A stretch of 64,000 bases of DNA from Hemileia vastatrix (lineage: Eukaryota; Basidiomycota; Pucciniomycetes; Pucciniales; Zaghouaniaceae): the NCBI GenBank assembly GCA_030280995.1, contig JASXTE010000001.1, positions 15,521,106-15,585,105 on the forward strand, read 5' to 3'. Positions 41,501 to 52,239 of this stretch are shown one piece after another. A program made the translations under genes and the position numbers. The first letter of the stretch is position 1, and each line of letters starts with the position of its first letter. Under the pieces are notes generated by a model that worked only from the letters and a program-made list of their open reading frames with translations, was not told the DNA's origin and did no database searches.

Positions 41501-44500
41501 GAGAACAACTTTCTGGTGAGGATAAAGATTCCATCATTAACTTGATAAAATCTTTTCCTATGGCCTTTGCTCATGGGTCACATGAACTGGGATTAGTTAA
41601 AGAGGAAATGAAACTTTCATTGTCTTGCCCATTAACTGATATACCACCTAGTTTAAAGAAGAAGCCTTATCCTGCTTCTCCCACAAAGAGAAAAGATATT
41701 GAAGATAATATCTCTACCCTTTTAAAAATGAATATTATTGAAAAGGTAGTTGAAACACCTAAATATTGTGTTATCTCACCTGTCCTAATTTCTTATGAGA
41801 AAGATAAAGCCAGGTTATGTGGTGATTATAGAGCACTAAATACTTATACTGTTGATGATATCTATCCTTTACCTAGAATCAGCTCTATACATGCTACTTT
41901 ACAGGGTGCTAAATATATCAGCTGTTTGGACGGTAATAAGGGATATCACCAGGTACCTGTTGAGAAAAATTCTCAGAAATTTCTGATGATTGCCACTCAT
42001 ATGGGTATTTATAAGTATATTAGGATGCCATTTGGCCCTAAAAATGCCCCTTCTGTTTTCCAAAAAGTAATGGATAACACATTCCATCAAGAGATAATTG
42101 AAGGTTGGCTGATGGTTTATATTGATGATATCATTATATTCTCAAAAACATTTGAGGACCATCTTAAACACCTGTGTAAAGTATTCCAGAAAATGGACGA
42201 AATAAATATGACACTTTCTTTGAAGAAATGTAAATTTGGTTTCCATTCTTTAAAAGTTCTTGGTCATGTTGTTTCAGGCTTACAGATATGTGTTGACCAG
42301 AACAAGGTGGCAGCCATACAACAGGTGAAAGCTCCTACAACAGTAAGAGAGCTCCAAAGTTTTTTGGGAATGTGTGGATACTATAGACAGTATATTAAAA
42401 ATTACCAAGTCATAGCTTTACCCCTTACCCAATTAACTAGAAAGGATGTTGCTTTTGTCTGGAATAGTGAAAGACAAAGAGCCTTTGACACTATGAAACA
42501 CTGTTTGATGTCAGCACCAATTCTTGCTTTACCTGACTTTGATCAACCATTTGTTTTGTACACTGATGCCAGTTTCATTGGTCTTGGTGCTTCCCTCCAT
42601 CAAAAACAAGTGATAAATGATAAAGTTTCAGAAGTAGTAATTTGTTATATTTCAAGAACCTTGAGAAATAGTGAATTGAAATATGGTGCTACTCAATTAG
42701 AGTGTTTAGCTGTAGTATGGGCTCTAGAAAAGCTTCATTATTACCTAAATGACCAGAAATTTGAACTTGTCACTGACTGCAGTGCAGTTAAATCCCTTTT
42801 GAACTTGAAAACACCTAATAGACATATGTTTAGATGGAAGCTGGCTGTTCAAGAGTACAGAGGGAGAATGACAATTATTCACAGAGCTGGTATTGGTCAC
42901 TCAAATGTGGATATGTTATCAAGGTTACCCTTACCAAATGATGACTCAAATCCTGCATATGATCCTGAGGATGAAATTATCCATATCCATGGGATATATG
43001 TGGTTGATATGGAGGAAGAGCTATTACAGCTTATTCTGGAATCATATGGTAAGGACACTGACTTGAAAAAGTTATGCACCATATTAAATGATCCAAAGAA
43101 TGCTTCAATACAAGCATTAATTAAAACCCTTCCACCAAAGTACCAAAAAGTTTTGGAAAAAGGAAAATTTTCAATTGATAAAGGATATCTATATTATAGA
43201 AGAAAGTTGAGTAATGTTATTGTTATTCCTCCTTCTATGAAAGAAATCATCTTGAAAATTTGTCATGATGACATATTAGCTGGACATTTTGATCTTGACA
43301 AAACAATGATCAGAATTAAGAACACTGCTTGGTGGGCTAATATGTCTGAAGACACAAAATTATATGTTGAATCCTGTGATTCATGCCAAAAATCAAAAAG
43401 ATTAACTGGTAAAAGAGCAGGATTAATGCAACATATTGAACCTCCTGATGCCCCATGGCAAATAATAAACATGGATTTTGTAACAGGATTACCTATTGCT
43501 GGTAAAGACAGTTATAACTCTTGTTGGTTTATTGTGGACAGATTCACAAAAATGTGTAAATTTATCCCTACCCACAAGGATGTTTCCACTAAAGAATTAG
43601 CTTTCTTATGGTGGTCTCATATGTTTAATACTGCTGGTTTTCCTAAAGCCATAATCTCTGACAGAGACCCTAAATTTACTTCTGAATTTTGGATGTCTCT
43701 GTTGGATGTTTGTGGTTGTGATCTGAAACTTTCTACTGCCCACCACCCTCAGACTGATGGTTTAGCTGAAAGAATGATTCAGACTTTAGAGGACATGATA
43801 AGAAGATATTGTGCCTTTGGCCTTGAGTATAAAGATAATGACAGATTCACTCATGATTGGGTTACCTTACTTCCTGGGTTAGAATTTGCTTATAATAGCA
43901 CTGTTCATTCTGTTACTCAAAGGAAGCCTTTTGAGCTCTGGCTTGGATATGTTCCTAATACTCCTGCCCAAATTCTCAATAACAAAATACCTAAATTGGA
44001 TATACATCCTGGTGTAAAATCTTTTCTTCAAATGCAACAACTATGCAGAAATCATGCTCAAAAATGTATTGAAAAATCATTTGAATATGAGAAGAAAAGA
44101 TGGGACAAATCCCATAAAGAATACACTTTTAAAAAGGGTGATGAAGTGTTGATTTCTACAGTCCACTTCAACTTACAAGGTAATAACAAATTAAAAGATC
44201 CATTTGTTGGTCCTTTTGTTGTCAGAAGAATGATTGGAGATAATGCAGTTGAAGTTATTCTGTATTCCCTATATGACAGAAAACATCCTGTTTTTCCAAT
44301 ATCTCTTTTGAAACCTTACACATCCAATAGTGATTTATTTCCAAGAAGGAGGGGTAGACCAAAGAAAACCCCAAATGAAATCACTGAGACAGCAGAAATT
44401 GAAAAAATATTAAATGACAGAATAGTCACTGCTGAGAAAGGTACAGAATACTTATTGAGATTCAAGAATAAATCATCTGAATATTATTCTTGGATACCTG

Positions 44501-44559
44501 GGAAGGAGATATCTAATCTTCCTACTCTACTAAAAAAGTATAAGAAGAAAAAATCATAG
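38536..44559 (+). CDS. Gag-Pol polyprotein of chromovirus E (2007 aa)
   Basis: One frame from ATG 38536. Residues 1-250 are low complexity; about 300-480 is coiled coil; 519-680 is the capsid-like domain (NWPKLDQYPTFDG to NEIL); zinc knuckle C729, C732, H740, C742; aspartic protease VVLDSGAGGS with D839; reverse transcriptase with LCGDYRALN and YIDD at 1195-1198; RNase H TDAS with D1344; integrase zinc site H1577, H1584, C1614, C1617 and catalytic D1647, D1709, E1745 (exact D,D35E); GPF at 1892; RRRGRPKK, AT-hook-like, at 1937-1944; chromodomain about 1954-2002 (EIEKILNDR, GTEYLLRFKNK, SSEYYSWIP). All catalytic residues are present. Gag and Pol are fused with no frameshift, so their ratio must come from proteolysis or other means. 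Confidence 0.95.
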   Translation: MTDQSGFTAREEELDLIDYDEPTSVSSPLTRRISQTNKSLPQTGCGNGRSRNPSGQYSGSETQDKPTRRASKRLQDKKDAVFPADKESVNPHKGVKDRQLKTKGKGRCLGRMGEKKKYFSPREKETSSSQGSTTIGSPVPRDGRSVQVAVGLAQHTVGLLSSKSESITSGRSIKAHPGKPHSSPPLSRRQKKKEAQYGDTQQTLVRPSIDSQVPFLVADSVPSGKSGRQDETLRPIEARNSRQLSHVSNPLLLIATSIINPDMAVIDETLDPEFYESLESYSASLLRNTPDVARINDEHLRDIIAKQNHIMNNMQLTQRYNSLLTDKGNQALKSEAQRVSDELSHYKATHEKKIALWQNIKNDLSKLKDTVSACCQEVEIDKINLKRLSDQLSSFQHKNQLSFATVNESLSSLPRMKTRLTTIEETLNSLLNDQKYSDNSVKEHIVQDSQPVPVASSSKIKIDPEIPVDNTEFPSKTDDAPGSATEGLNNEISAQLEKLQLLLTQKQASTKETPSNQKNWPKLDQYPTFDGDSSSDWQQFICRIDNLKNSYKLPDEEIVSKLISLFTNVALMWYESVLLDGNDYSWEDWKKLIKAQFGGSKFRMAQQRQYEETRYSSSTDKPIEFLMKLVKILRAMDPNMEFDLWKDRILYKLPMSLRDLIVARTEFSKEPSSFINTCNEILLNNKYDARRFIPRTPLEKPSTYQQKPLEKVGKPSAPIAPKKYATNTCFKCNKPWKKGHVCDKKINLVEQTEEHADDTVALDDTSSDCASNISYESQQEILMLEEDIHYLNTIDIDNNDLSTVEDAEIIKNIEDNSIVIAPLKAPVLINGTSIDVVLDSGAGGSVVSERALASVDKDYKSKLLPIISENWRGYGSVLSPNGKYKATVFFKYNHGFVRAICDFVVMKNDNLSNWFIVGNDILTKYGIKLDPSNQCFTMGLNGKRKFKISSPKKLLKPELNTCNSVVQYKGRSTREMHALISEIDNASFGEQLSGEDKDSIINLIKSFPMAFAHGSHELGLVKEEMKLSLSCPLTDIPPSLKKKPYPASPTKRKDIEDNISTLLKMNIIEKVVETPKYCVISPVLISYEKDKARLCGDYRALNTYTVDDIYPLPRISSIHATLQGAKYISCLDGNKGYHQVPVEKNSQKFLMIATHMGIYKYIRMPFGPKNAPSVFQKVMDNTFHQEIIEGWLMVYIDDIIIFSKTFEDHLKHLCKVFQKMDEINMTLSLKKCKFGFHSLKVLGHVVSGLQICVDQNKVAAIQQVKAPTTVRELQSFLGMCGYYRQYIKNYQVIALPLTQLTRKDVAFVWNSERQRAFDTMKHCLMSAPILALPDFDQPFVLYTDASFIGLGASLHQKQVINDKVSEVVICYISRTLRNSELKYGATQLECLAVVWALEKLHYYLNDQKFELVTDCSAVKSLLNLKTPNRHMFRWKLAVQEYRGRMTIIHRAGIGHSNVDMLSRLPLPNDDSNPAYDPEDEIIHIHGIYVVDMEEELLQLILESYGKDTDLKKLCTILNDPKNASIQALIKTLPPKYQKVLEKGKFSIDKGYLYYRRKLSNVIVIPPSMKEIILKICHDDILAGHFDLDKTMIRIKNTAWWANMSEDTKLYVESCDSCQKSKRLTGKRAGLMQHIEPPDAPWQIINMDFVTGLPIAGKDSYNSCWFIVDRFTKMCKFIPTHKDVSTKELAFLWWSHMFNTAGFPKAIISDRDPKFTSEFWMSLLDVCGCDLKLSTAHHPQTDGLAERMIQTLEDMIRRYCAFGLEYKDNDRFTHDWVTLLPGLEFAYNSTVHSVTQRKPFELWLGYVPNTPAQILNNKIPKLDIHPGVKSFLQMQQLCRNHAQKCIEKSFEYEKKRWDKSHKEYTFKKGDEVLISTVHFNLQGNNKLKDPFVGPFVVRRMIGDNAVEVILYSLYDRKHPVFPISLLKPYTSNSDLFPRRRGRPKKTPNEITETAEIEKILNDRIVTAEKGTEYLLRFKNKSSEYYSWIPGKEISNLPTLLKKYKKKKS
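38675..39235 (+). CDS. Overlapping +1 ORF in E gag (186 aa)
   Basis: The frame is +1 to Gag and begins at an ATG with G at -3 and +4 (38675), 139 bp after the Gag start. The product starts MEEVEILVDN and continues with FKIKKMPFSQQIKNLSTHIK, a charged helix, SKWQWDWLNTQW, PHPYQGGKRRRK and a C-terminal hydrophobic stretch (YVPLLILKCLFLWLTLFLQV) able to span a membrane. A2 and A3 hold a homologous ORF in the same relative frame without the hydrophobic tail. Where frames can be compared, this one is more conserved than Gag (RSVQVAVGLAQ against GRQMEMGLVSP). Function unknown; overprinting is my inference. Confidence 0.6.
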   Translation: MEEVEILVDNTQDQKPRTNPPEELPRGFKIKKMPFSQQIKNLSTHIKELKTDSLKLKVRVDALEEWEKRKNTSLQEKRKPLPPRDQQQLAPQSQEMVEVSKWQWDWLNTQWDYLAQNLNQLPQVGPSRPTQANPTPPHPYQGGKRRRKPNMVIPSKPWYVPLLILKCLFLWLTLFLQVNLEGKMKP

Positions 44560-44582
44560 CATTTTTTTTTATTATTTTTTTT

Positions 44583-44594
44583 AGAGTAAGGGAG
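44583..44594 (+). other. Polypurine tract of E
   Basis: AGAGTAAGGGAG ends directly at the TG of the 3' LTR, the expected priming site for plus-strand DNA. Confidence 0.7.
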
Positions 44595-45414
44595 TGTCAG
44601 CCAGGCTACTAGACTTACCCAGTGAAATAAGTAATTATTTACTGGATGAAGCCGCACCTTATCATCTTTAATTATTATTTAATTATCATTTAGTTACATT
44701 AACATTAGTTATAAATTAACTAGTTACAGAATGTTAAAATTAAATTAATTAATTAAATAAATAAGTAAAATTATAATTATAATTTTGTCCCTTATATTTT
44801 CTCTAACACCGTGCTAAACTGACAGGTTGGGAAAAATAAAACTTTATATTTAAAAAATAAAATACAAAGATAAAATAAGATTTAAATATTCAAATAATAT
44901 TAAATATATACAAAAAAATCAAATTTCTTATTTGGAATTGACATTTACAGTAAATATTAAAAATATTGATGTATTTCTGACATACTCTGTAAATACATCT
45001 TTTTTGACGCCTTCTTTTTGGAATAACTTTATTATTTGAAATACTCTTTCTGGAATGTTCTTTTTCTCTCTTTTTCCCTACTGTTTTTAGAATTTGATTT
45101 CCGTGCTTTGTCTCTCCTTTGCCTATAAAAGGCCTCTCTTTTGTTGTCTTTTGATCATTCTATCTTACCAAACCATTTTATTACAACAATAACCAAATAA
45201 ACACTTATTCTTATATTCTATATCATTAGTACTTACAATAGCGTAATTCTAATTTATAAATTATATTAATATTTTAATCCTACCTCTGTTATTGAGTAAA
45301 ACATTCACCTTTGAATTAAGAAATACGTACAAGGTTGTTGAAAATCCATTTAAGCCTTATAAATCCTCGTAGAACTACGTACCAAATCTTCTAGACTAAA
45401 AGTGACCCTTGACA
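44595..45414 (+). repeat. 3' LTR of E
   Basis: 820 bp, same ends as the 5' LTR; single visible difference at 44915. Confidence 0.95.
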
Positions 45415-46019
45415 CATATCCATAACATTATACCCACATCTGAGTGTACCTTGATGTGGAATACACAAGAAAAAAAAATTGAAAAAAAAAATTAAGAATT
45501 TTTGAAAAACATAATCAATCAAAAATAGAATTGATCACTGGGTGGGCTCCTTATAAAATGTAGATATGATTGGAGACCACCAGTGATCATTATCACTGAA
45601 AAAATTAATTTTAATAACTTAAAAATGAAATTAAAAATAAAATTATAACATAAAAAAATTCAAAAATAAAATAAAATAAATCCTTGAATCCAGCCTCAAA
45701 TTAGTGTAATAAATTGACTTTGTGTTCCTCCAGTTTATTGTCTTAGTGAACATCCTATATAAAAAAAGCAAAGCCAGGATTTAACTAGAAACATGGTAAC
45801 TATGGTAACAAAAATTATGGTGTAAATATGTATAGAGCAGCCAGTCCATCAATTACTTCCAAACTTGCCAATATTAAATTTGGAAGGATCCCTTGTGAAC
45901 ACTTCAACCAATAATAAATACATTCAAGTACAATTCTTCACAATAAAATTTGAAACATTCTAGTTTCATGATATTTAATTTTTAATGATATTTTTTTAGT
46001 TTATACTCTCTTGTGGAGA

Positions 46020-46255
46020 AAATATTTTCTAAGTAATAGTAAAGTGGTTTATCCTCATTTTGTAGTAAATCTTCATAAACAATAGTGGGTATTTTATCCT
46101 CATTTTGGATTAAGTCTTCAAAAATATAGTTGGTAGTTTATCCTCATTTCGGAGTTTGTCTTCTTAAAACAAAAGTTGGTAGTTTATTCTCATTTCAGAG
46201 TTAGTCTTCTTAAAACAATATTTGGTAGTCTATCCTCATTTTGGACTTAAAGTTT
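46020..46255 (-). repeat. Four tandem copies of the post-stop motif in B3
   Basis: Units of about 62 bp of the form GTTTATCCTCATTTTGGA...TTAAGTCTTCTTAAAACAA on the + strand. B1 and B2 have one or two copies of the motif in the same place, so it expanded in B3. Confidence 0.7.
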
Positions 46256-46261
46256 GGCAAA

Positions 46262-46369
46262 TATTGTGCCCCTAGGATAGAACTTCATAACTTGATCAGC
46301 ATCTACCCTCTTCTTCAAAACAACTTCATCCAACACTTCTAATACATATGAACCACCATACACTTGTTC
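46262..46369 (-). pseudogene. Integrase C-terminus of B3
   Basis: The frame reads GGSYVLEVLDEVVLKKRVDA, DQVMKFYPRGT, matching the B2 end (GGSYVLEELDGAVLKKRVAA, DQVKRFYPRGT). The rest is removed by the D insertion at 46370. Confidence 0.75.
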
Positions 46370-48427
46370 AGTCAGTGTGTGCTAGTATCTAAGTATGATT
46401 TAATAGTAAATATTAATGGTCCAGATACTTATTGATAAATGATTTAGTGATCAAACCTCAGGGGAAGACTAATAAAACAGTTATTCTCAATATTAACTCA
46501 CAATACTTGGATTTTTATGTGTGCTAGTGGTGGAAAAAATATCAATAAAATATACTTATAGCTTATATAAAGATAATATTAACTTATAAATGCTTTATTA
46601 TATATTCATATATGATAAAAAAATTTTAATAGTGTTTTTTTAATAGGTAGTAAGTAAGTGATGCTTAATAACCCATCAAATCCTCCCTTTCTTATACCAA
46701 AATCCACTGGAGTGCAAAACCTTCAATCCAGATGATGTCACTGCTATTGCTGGCAATTAAAGCACTGTGAGGGCCCATCACCTCCCCATTGTGTCCACTT
46801 CAAGTAGATTCAACACCCAGAATTCCAGTAAGGACCCTCCATCACAATTAATGATACTACAGACCCATACCATAAATAGAATAAACAGATAAAAGTGGAT
46901 ACCATAAAGAAACAGGTAGAATAACTTATCCAAAGAGTATATAGTGAAACCCAAAGCATATAAAGGATCCAAATTAACTTTCCAAGCCCCCAATAACATC
47001 ACCAAGCATCCATTTTACCCAGTTATCATATCCCAACCCATGAATCTGTGAAAATCCATCAAAGGAAGTAGATTAAGTTGTCAAAACTAGATATATGCAC
47101 CTGAAATAGGTGTATATGCTTGTGTAGGCTTTATGAGTCCACTGAATACGTCCATATGACTTAAAATAAGCAGAAAACAAATTTTATAGACTATTAAGAG
47201 TTTAAAACCCACTTATAGACCTAAATATACATTATATAACTACATATTTTACTGAATATGAGGTTTATGTATACATATAAGCTTATGTATGTCTACTATT
47301 ACTTAATATCACTTAAGATAATTATATAATGACTCCATTAACACCTTAAAAAGTATTATTAAGCTATGGATAAGCTATTTAAACTACTATAAGTCATATA
47401 ATAGTGTAATAATTATATATATATGCTTTATAACCATATATATAAGTATTTTGACCTTTTTTTAAGTTATAATATTAATGTAATTAAGGTTATCTTAATT
47501 TAAACATAAGAATTACTCAGTCCTAAGGATACCTAGGCTGACACTACCTCACCCAAAAAAAACAATAAAAAATTGTTAAGACATTTTAATTTAATTAATA
47601 AATAAGGAGTGAATAGAAAAATAATTTTTAAATTTTCTATGATACATAAACTGAATTAAACAGTATTATTTGGACTTAAATTTTTTCAAGTGATTTTTAA
47701 GATCAGAGATTTCATTTTCTGGAATCCACAGGTCATATTCATTTGATTTATTATTAAACCTTAGTAGAGAATCAACTCCCTTTTCATTTGTTAGGTGTCT
47801 ATTTTTAAGTATCTTTTTAATTTATGCCTTTTCAACTATTTCTTCAGGTTGCTGTTTATGCCTGCCTGATCTACTTGGAAATAGAGCAGTAACATTAAAA
47901 TGGTATGGTTTATATAAGAGAAATAGGAAATACTAGTATAATAATAACTGTTTAACAGTGTCTTTTTAATGTTTAGTCAGTAAGTGAAGTCTAATAACCC
48001 ATCAAATCCTCCCTTACTTATACCAAAATCCACTGGAGTGCACAGACCTTCAATCCAGATGATGTCACTGCTATTTCTGGCAATTAAAGCACTTTGAGGG
48101 CCCATCACCTCCCCATGGTGTCCAATTCAAGTTGATTTGACACCCAGAATTCAAGTAAGGACCCTCCATCACAATTAATTATACCACAGAACCATACCAT
48201 AAATAGAATAAACAGATAAAAGTGGATACCATAAAGAAACAGGTAGAATAACTCATCCAAAGAGTATATAATGAAACCCAAAGCATATAAAGGAACCAAA
48301 TTAACTTTCCAAGCCCCCAATAACATCCCAAAGCATCCAAATTTACCTATTAATGATATCCCAACCAATAAATCTGTGAAAATGCATTAAAGCAGATTAA
48401 GTTGTCCAAACTACACATATCAGCCGG
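46370..48427 (-). mobile_element. A-like chromovirus fragments D (LTR, 3' coding end, partial LTR)
   Basis: 46370-47543 is a diverged LTR of the A family (ending CTAGGCTGACA). 47544-47935 is the adjoining 3' interior with remains of the chromodomain frame (from about 47655, matching 16812 onward, with stops). 47936-48427 is a second LTR lacking its start. B2 cuts the latter at 48428. The arrangement suggests a truncated element plus a deletion or recombination between copies. Confidence 0.75.
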
Positions 48428-49521
48428 TGTGGTCTTCCAACATTGGCAGGGGCCTTTGTTGTGTGATTTGGCAATGTTTGTGCATGTCTTAATTGACATC
48501 AGTTAAGGATTTGGGTATTTTTCTGGTTTTATTCCGTGGATATTGGGTCTGCAGGTATGTGGATACTATCATTGGATAGCCCCAGTTTTTCTCTATATTT
48601 TATGTCCTATAGACATTTTTCATATTCTAAGTTTTAAGGGGTCATTTCCTCATTTTTCATTTATAAAAGATAGCTGTTTAATTTTGTTTTTCGTGTTTTA
48701 CGGGCTAACCTTAAGTCTTAGGGTTATGTGCTTAGTACCATTGGATAAAGCTAATTTTTCTCTATATTTCATGTCTCAATGTTGTTATAGTGAAATTCCA
48801 TGTTTTAAAGGTTTTAGTAGTTGTAGCTAATTTTTCTAAGTAGATTAGTTGTTTTTATTGGTTTTCTGGCTTCAGGGAGGCCAGGCTGCTTCAGGCGGCA
48901 CCTCCAACGTTGGTCGGCCCTCCTGTCTCTGTTTCAGAAGGTTGGGGAGCGCTTCAGGAGGGTTTTTTATTCAATTTGATGGGTACAGGTGCCAAATTGG
49001 TGGGTGCGCATGGGCTCTTAGATAGTGGTCTGTGTGTACATAGTGAATAAGACAGTTTGGGGCAACCTTAATTATCATACAACCATCCAGAGGTGATATC
49101 CTTGTTCCTCACTCAGTTTTCACTGTTTTCTGGCCACAATTTGGCTGTGTTTGTTGCAAGTGAGTTCTTTATTTAACTTAACTTTGGCAACTGTTTTCTC
49201 AGTTATAGTCTTGCAAGCTATAGCAAGTATTATTGCTGTCTCTGGTGTGGATTTTCAGCCTACATCAAGTATCTTTGCTGTCTCTGGTGTGGACATTGTT
49301 CTACATTTCAGTTCTTTGGTCTGGTAGTCTGTCTGGTGACTACTATCTTGGCTCATCAAGCAGTCAAGTGTGTTGAAAAGGTGCTTTAGCAAAACAGGAA
49401 CCAACTTACTTTAGCAAGTAAATCTCACTCTATTTTTATAAAGGGACAGGGGATTTTCTCTCTGGTTTTTCTCCAACTCCCTTGGTCAAGGCCTATAGCT
49501 AGTACTATAGGATTGTCCACA
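48428..49521 (+). repeat. 5' LTR of B2
   Basis: 1094 bp from TGTGGTCTTCC to GATTGTCCACA; its second half matches the B1 LTR. The next bases (TTTCCGGCGCCCAACCTGGG) are the primer-binding region. Contains the GC-rich patch at 48880-48945. Confidence 0.8.
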
Positions 49522-49612
49522 TTTCCGGCGCCCAACCTGGGGTAGAACTTGCTAGTTCTTTGGAATCTCTGTTTTCTTTGGTTGGCTCTTTTTGGTGTTT
49601 TGGTCTGGAGGG

Positions 49613-50905
49613 ATGGCTTCTGGTTCCTCTATTCCTGTGGTGACTGTCAGTGGGGAGGATGGTCCTCCTGCTGTGATGGTTAGGGAGTGTGTGAGGATTA
49701 AAACTTGGGATGGTACCAAGTTTAATGGGGAGGATGTCAAGTGGTTTCTGGAGAAATATGAAACTGCTGCTGGAGTGGATGGTGCTTCCTACCTGGACAT
49801 GGTGAAGCAGATTATCTTCTTCATTGGTGATAGGGCAGTGGAGAAGGAGATTGTGGCCATGTCTGGCTACAAGAAGAGGGATTTGAAATTATTGTGTAGG
49901 GAGATGGTGGATAGATGGGGTGTCAGGTTCACTATGGTGGATCTGAACAAGTTTGTCAGTGAATGGCAATCTTATGGTGGTGTTGGTAACTTACATAGTT
50001 ATAGAAAGCTTCTGCTACAGTTTGATCCTGTGGTGGAATACTTGGTGGAAGTGGAGGAGCTGGCACATGAAAATGCTGCCAAGGATGTTTTTTAGTCTGC
50101 GCTAGCTAGAGATGTTAGGATGGATGTGTTGAAGGAGTTGTCAAGAAAGGAATCAATGAAGACTCTTTCTAATGGGGACCAGAAGTTGCCTGCCTTGGAT
50201 AAGGTGAAGGAGGCTGTTGAGGCCCATTTGAATTTATTGGCTGTGGACACCTATCAGGAGGGGTGTGCCAAGTATGTCAGCAAAGTCAGTGAGGCTTTGG
50301 CTGAAGAGGAAGTTAGGGAGAAGAAGGGGGAGAGGAATTCGGTGCAGGTTCCCAAACAGGAGAGGGACCCAATGGTGGAGCAGTTGGCTGATCTTACAAA
50401 GCAGCTGCATATTTTTGTTCAGGAGGCTAAGAGGGTCAATAAGGAACCTTCTCAGCCTAGAGATTTTGATAGGAGGGCTGGTAGGAGTAATCCTTGGGTC
50501 TGCTCTTATTGCAGAAGGAGGGGGCACAGGTCCAATGATTTTTGGGAATTGAACAGGGATGTTTCTGAAAGAAAGGTGGAATTTTATGGCATGGTTTTCA
50601 AGTTCCCTGATGGTTCTTTTGTTTAGCCCAGTGAGGGGCAGGCTCCTCTTGATTTGGTCAGGAGAAGGGGAGGTCTCAATCAAAGGAGGCCAAGGTTTGA
50701 GGAGATTCTTGATTAAGGGAGGTCTTCTGGTAAGGAGGATGAGGATACCAAGGGAAAGGGGAAGGAGGTCAATAAGGTCTCTTTTTCTACTTCCTTTGGT
50801 GGTTTGGAGTTGAGTTCTTGTGGTGGGCAGTCAAGTGGTGAATGCTTGGCTGGTGTTTATGATGTGGAAGCAGGGAATGTGGGGAGGCCTAACCAAAGCC
50901 AAATG
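49613..50905 (+). pseudogene. Gag of B2
   Basis: ATG 49613 (MASGSSIPVVTVSG). The capsid-like part (KTWDGTKFNGEDVKWFLEKY) runs to about 50230, interrupted by TAG at 50093-50095. The zinc knuckle CSYCRRRGHRSNDF (50501-50542) has Phe where the last Cys belongs, probably a G-to-T change. A stop at 50624 follows FKFPDGSFV, and frame changes occur before 50905. C2 carries the homologous gene. Confidence 0.8.
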
Positions 50906-50913
50906 CTTCAAAG

Positions 50914-51798
50914 GTGGATCCTAAGCTGAGTGCAGCTAGGAAGAGGTACATCAAAGAGGAGCTGTACAAAATGCAGAAGGGTATGGCTGACATGGGCCCC
51001 CCTAGTTTTTGCGCATTGGACATGAATGGTGAGCCAATGCCAATGGAGGTGGATTCTGACTCTGAGGAGGATGTTCCTTTGGCTTCATTGCCAAAGCCTG
51101 CTGGAGTTAGAGGTTCTGGTGAGGGGTCTGGTTTGGTTCCTGTTAATGGTAAACCTGTTGGTGGTGCTGGTCCTCAAGAAGCTTCTATGACCAAGGTGGT
51201 GAAGCCAAGGGCTCACTTTGAGAGGCCAGTAGTTTCTGGTCAAGTTAATGTTATGGACTCTGTCCTGGTAAGGATGAATCAGGGTCAGGTTTCCCTATCT
51301 TATGGGGAATTGTATGCTATCAGTCCAGGGTTGGCTGATAGACAGAAAAATTTGTTGACCAGGAGAAGAGTTTCTTCTGGGGAGGTAGAATACATTTGTG
51401 ATTCTGCTGAAAAGTTTGGTGAGGGGTTGGAAACTCATTTTTCTGCTCCTCTGAAATATGTCAATGTCACTCTGAATGGCAGGGAGGCAAGGGCATTGGT
51501 GGATTCAGGTTCTCAGATAAACCTGATTTCTTTGTTGAAGGCAACTCATTTGGGCCTCCCCATCAAAACTGGTATTGGTGGGAATTTGAGAGAGATCAGT
51601 GGTCATGTCACTGAATTGGTTGGAACTTCAGAGTTTGTAAAGTTAGATGTTGGCGGAGCCTCAGGGAAGGCTCATTTTTACATTTCTAAAGGTAATGTAA
51701 AAGCAGTTTTGGGTGGGCCATTCTTGATGGATTTTCAGGTAAGAATTGGTTATCAATTTGATTTGGGAATCAGTTTGGAGTTGACTGGTGAAGATTAA
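50914..51798 (+). pseudogene. Aspartic protease region of B2
   Basis: Open for 294 codons, with an acidic linker (MEVDSDSEEDVPLAS) and the retropepsin core: NGREARALVDSGSQINLIS with the active Asp at 51502, LGLPI, then AVLGGPFLMDF. The frame closes at 51796 and no intact path to the reverse transcriptase is visible. Confidence 0.75.
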
Positions 51799-52239
51799 AG
51801 GAGGCTTCACATGAGGTTATCATCCCCTGGAGAGGATGGTTGGGAAACCAGGCCTGGTTTATCTTCAATGTTCCAGTGCATGGATTGCTGCAGGAGAAGG
51901 AAGGAAGTGGGTGCTGCCTCCGGTTTTTTGGAGTGTGGCTCAGGCTCTATTGAGAGTCTGTCTTTTTTAGAGTAATGATTGCTGATCACCCTAGTGCTAC
52001 AACCTCTCCCCAAGATGAGGAAATCCCAGGTTGTAGTTGGTCAGCTCCCTTGGATATATACCAAGTGGATATTCAACTTTCTCTTTTTAATGTTTCTCTT
52101 CTCTGCAAGTATTCATCAAGTTTTTTATCAAGTCTCTGTTCTCTCTCAAGATTCTTAATTATTTTTAATTCAAGCTCAAGGAAGAAGATTGGTTATATAT
52201 CTTTATTGAAAGATATGCGGAAAAGTTTTGGAGTGGTGA

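Larger units (their letters stand above)
36658..45414 (+). mobile_element. Chromovirus E, intact and recent
   Basis: 8757 bp. Two 820-bp LTRs differ at one visible position (T at 36978, A at 44915). The element is flanked by CATAT on both sides (36653-36657, 45415-45419). It has a promoter box, leader, one uninterrupted Gag-Pol ORF and a polypurine tract. Everything needed for autonomous retrotransposition appears present, making it the youngest element in the window. Chromoviruses direct integration through a chromodomain that binds modified histones; the mark used here is not known. Confidence 0.95.
45415..46369 (-). mobile_element. Family-B 3' end B3, split by E and D
   Basis: Minus-strand homologue of the B1 3' UTR: CACATCAAGGTACACTCAGA near 45440, a degraded copy of the structured repeat near 45850, and four ~62-bp tandem units at 46020-46255 built on ATGAGGATAAACTA (minus strand), the motif that follows the B2 stop once. 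Bases 46262-46369 encode the integrase C-terminus. Confidence 0.7.
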
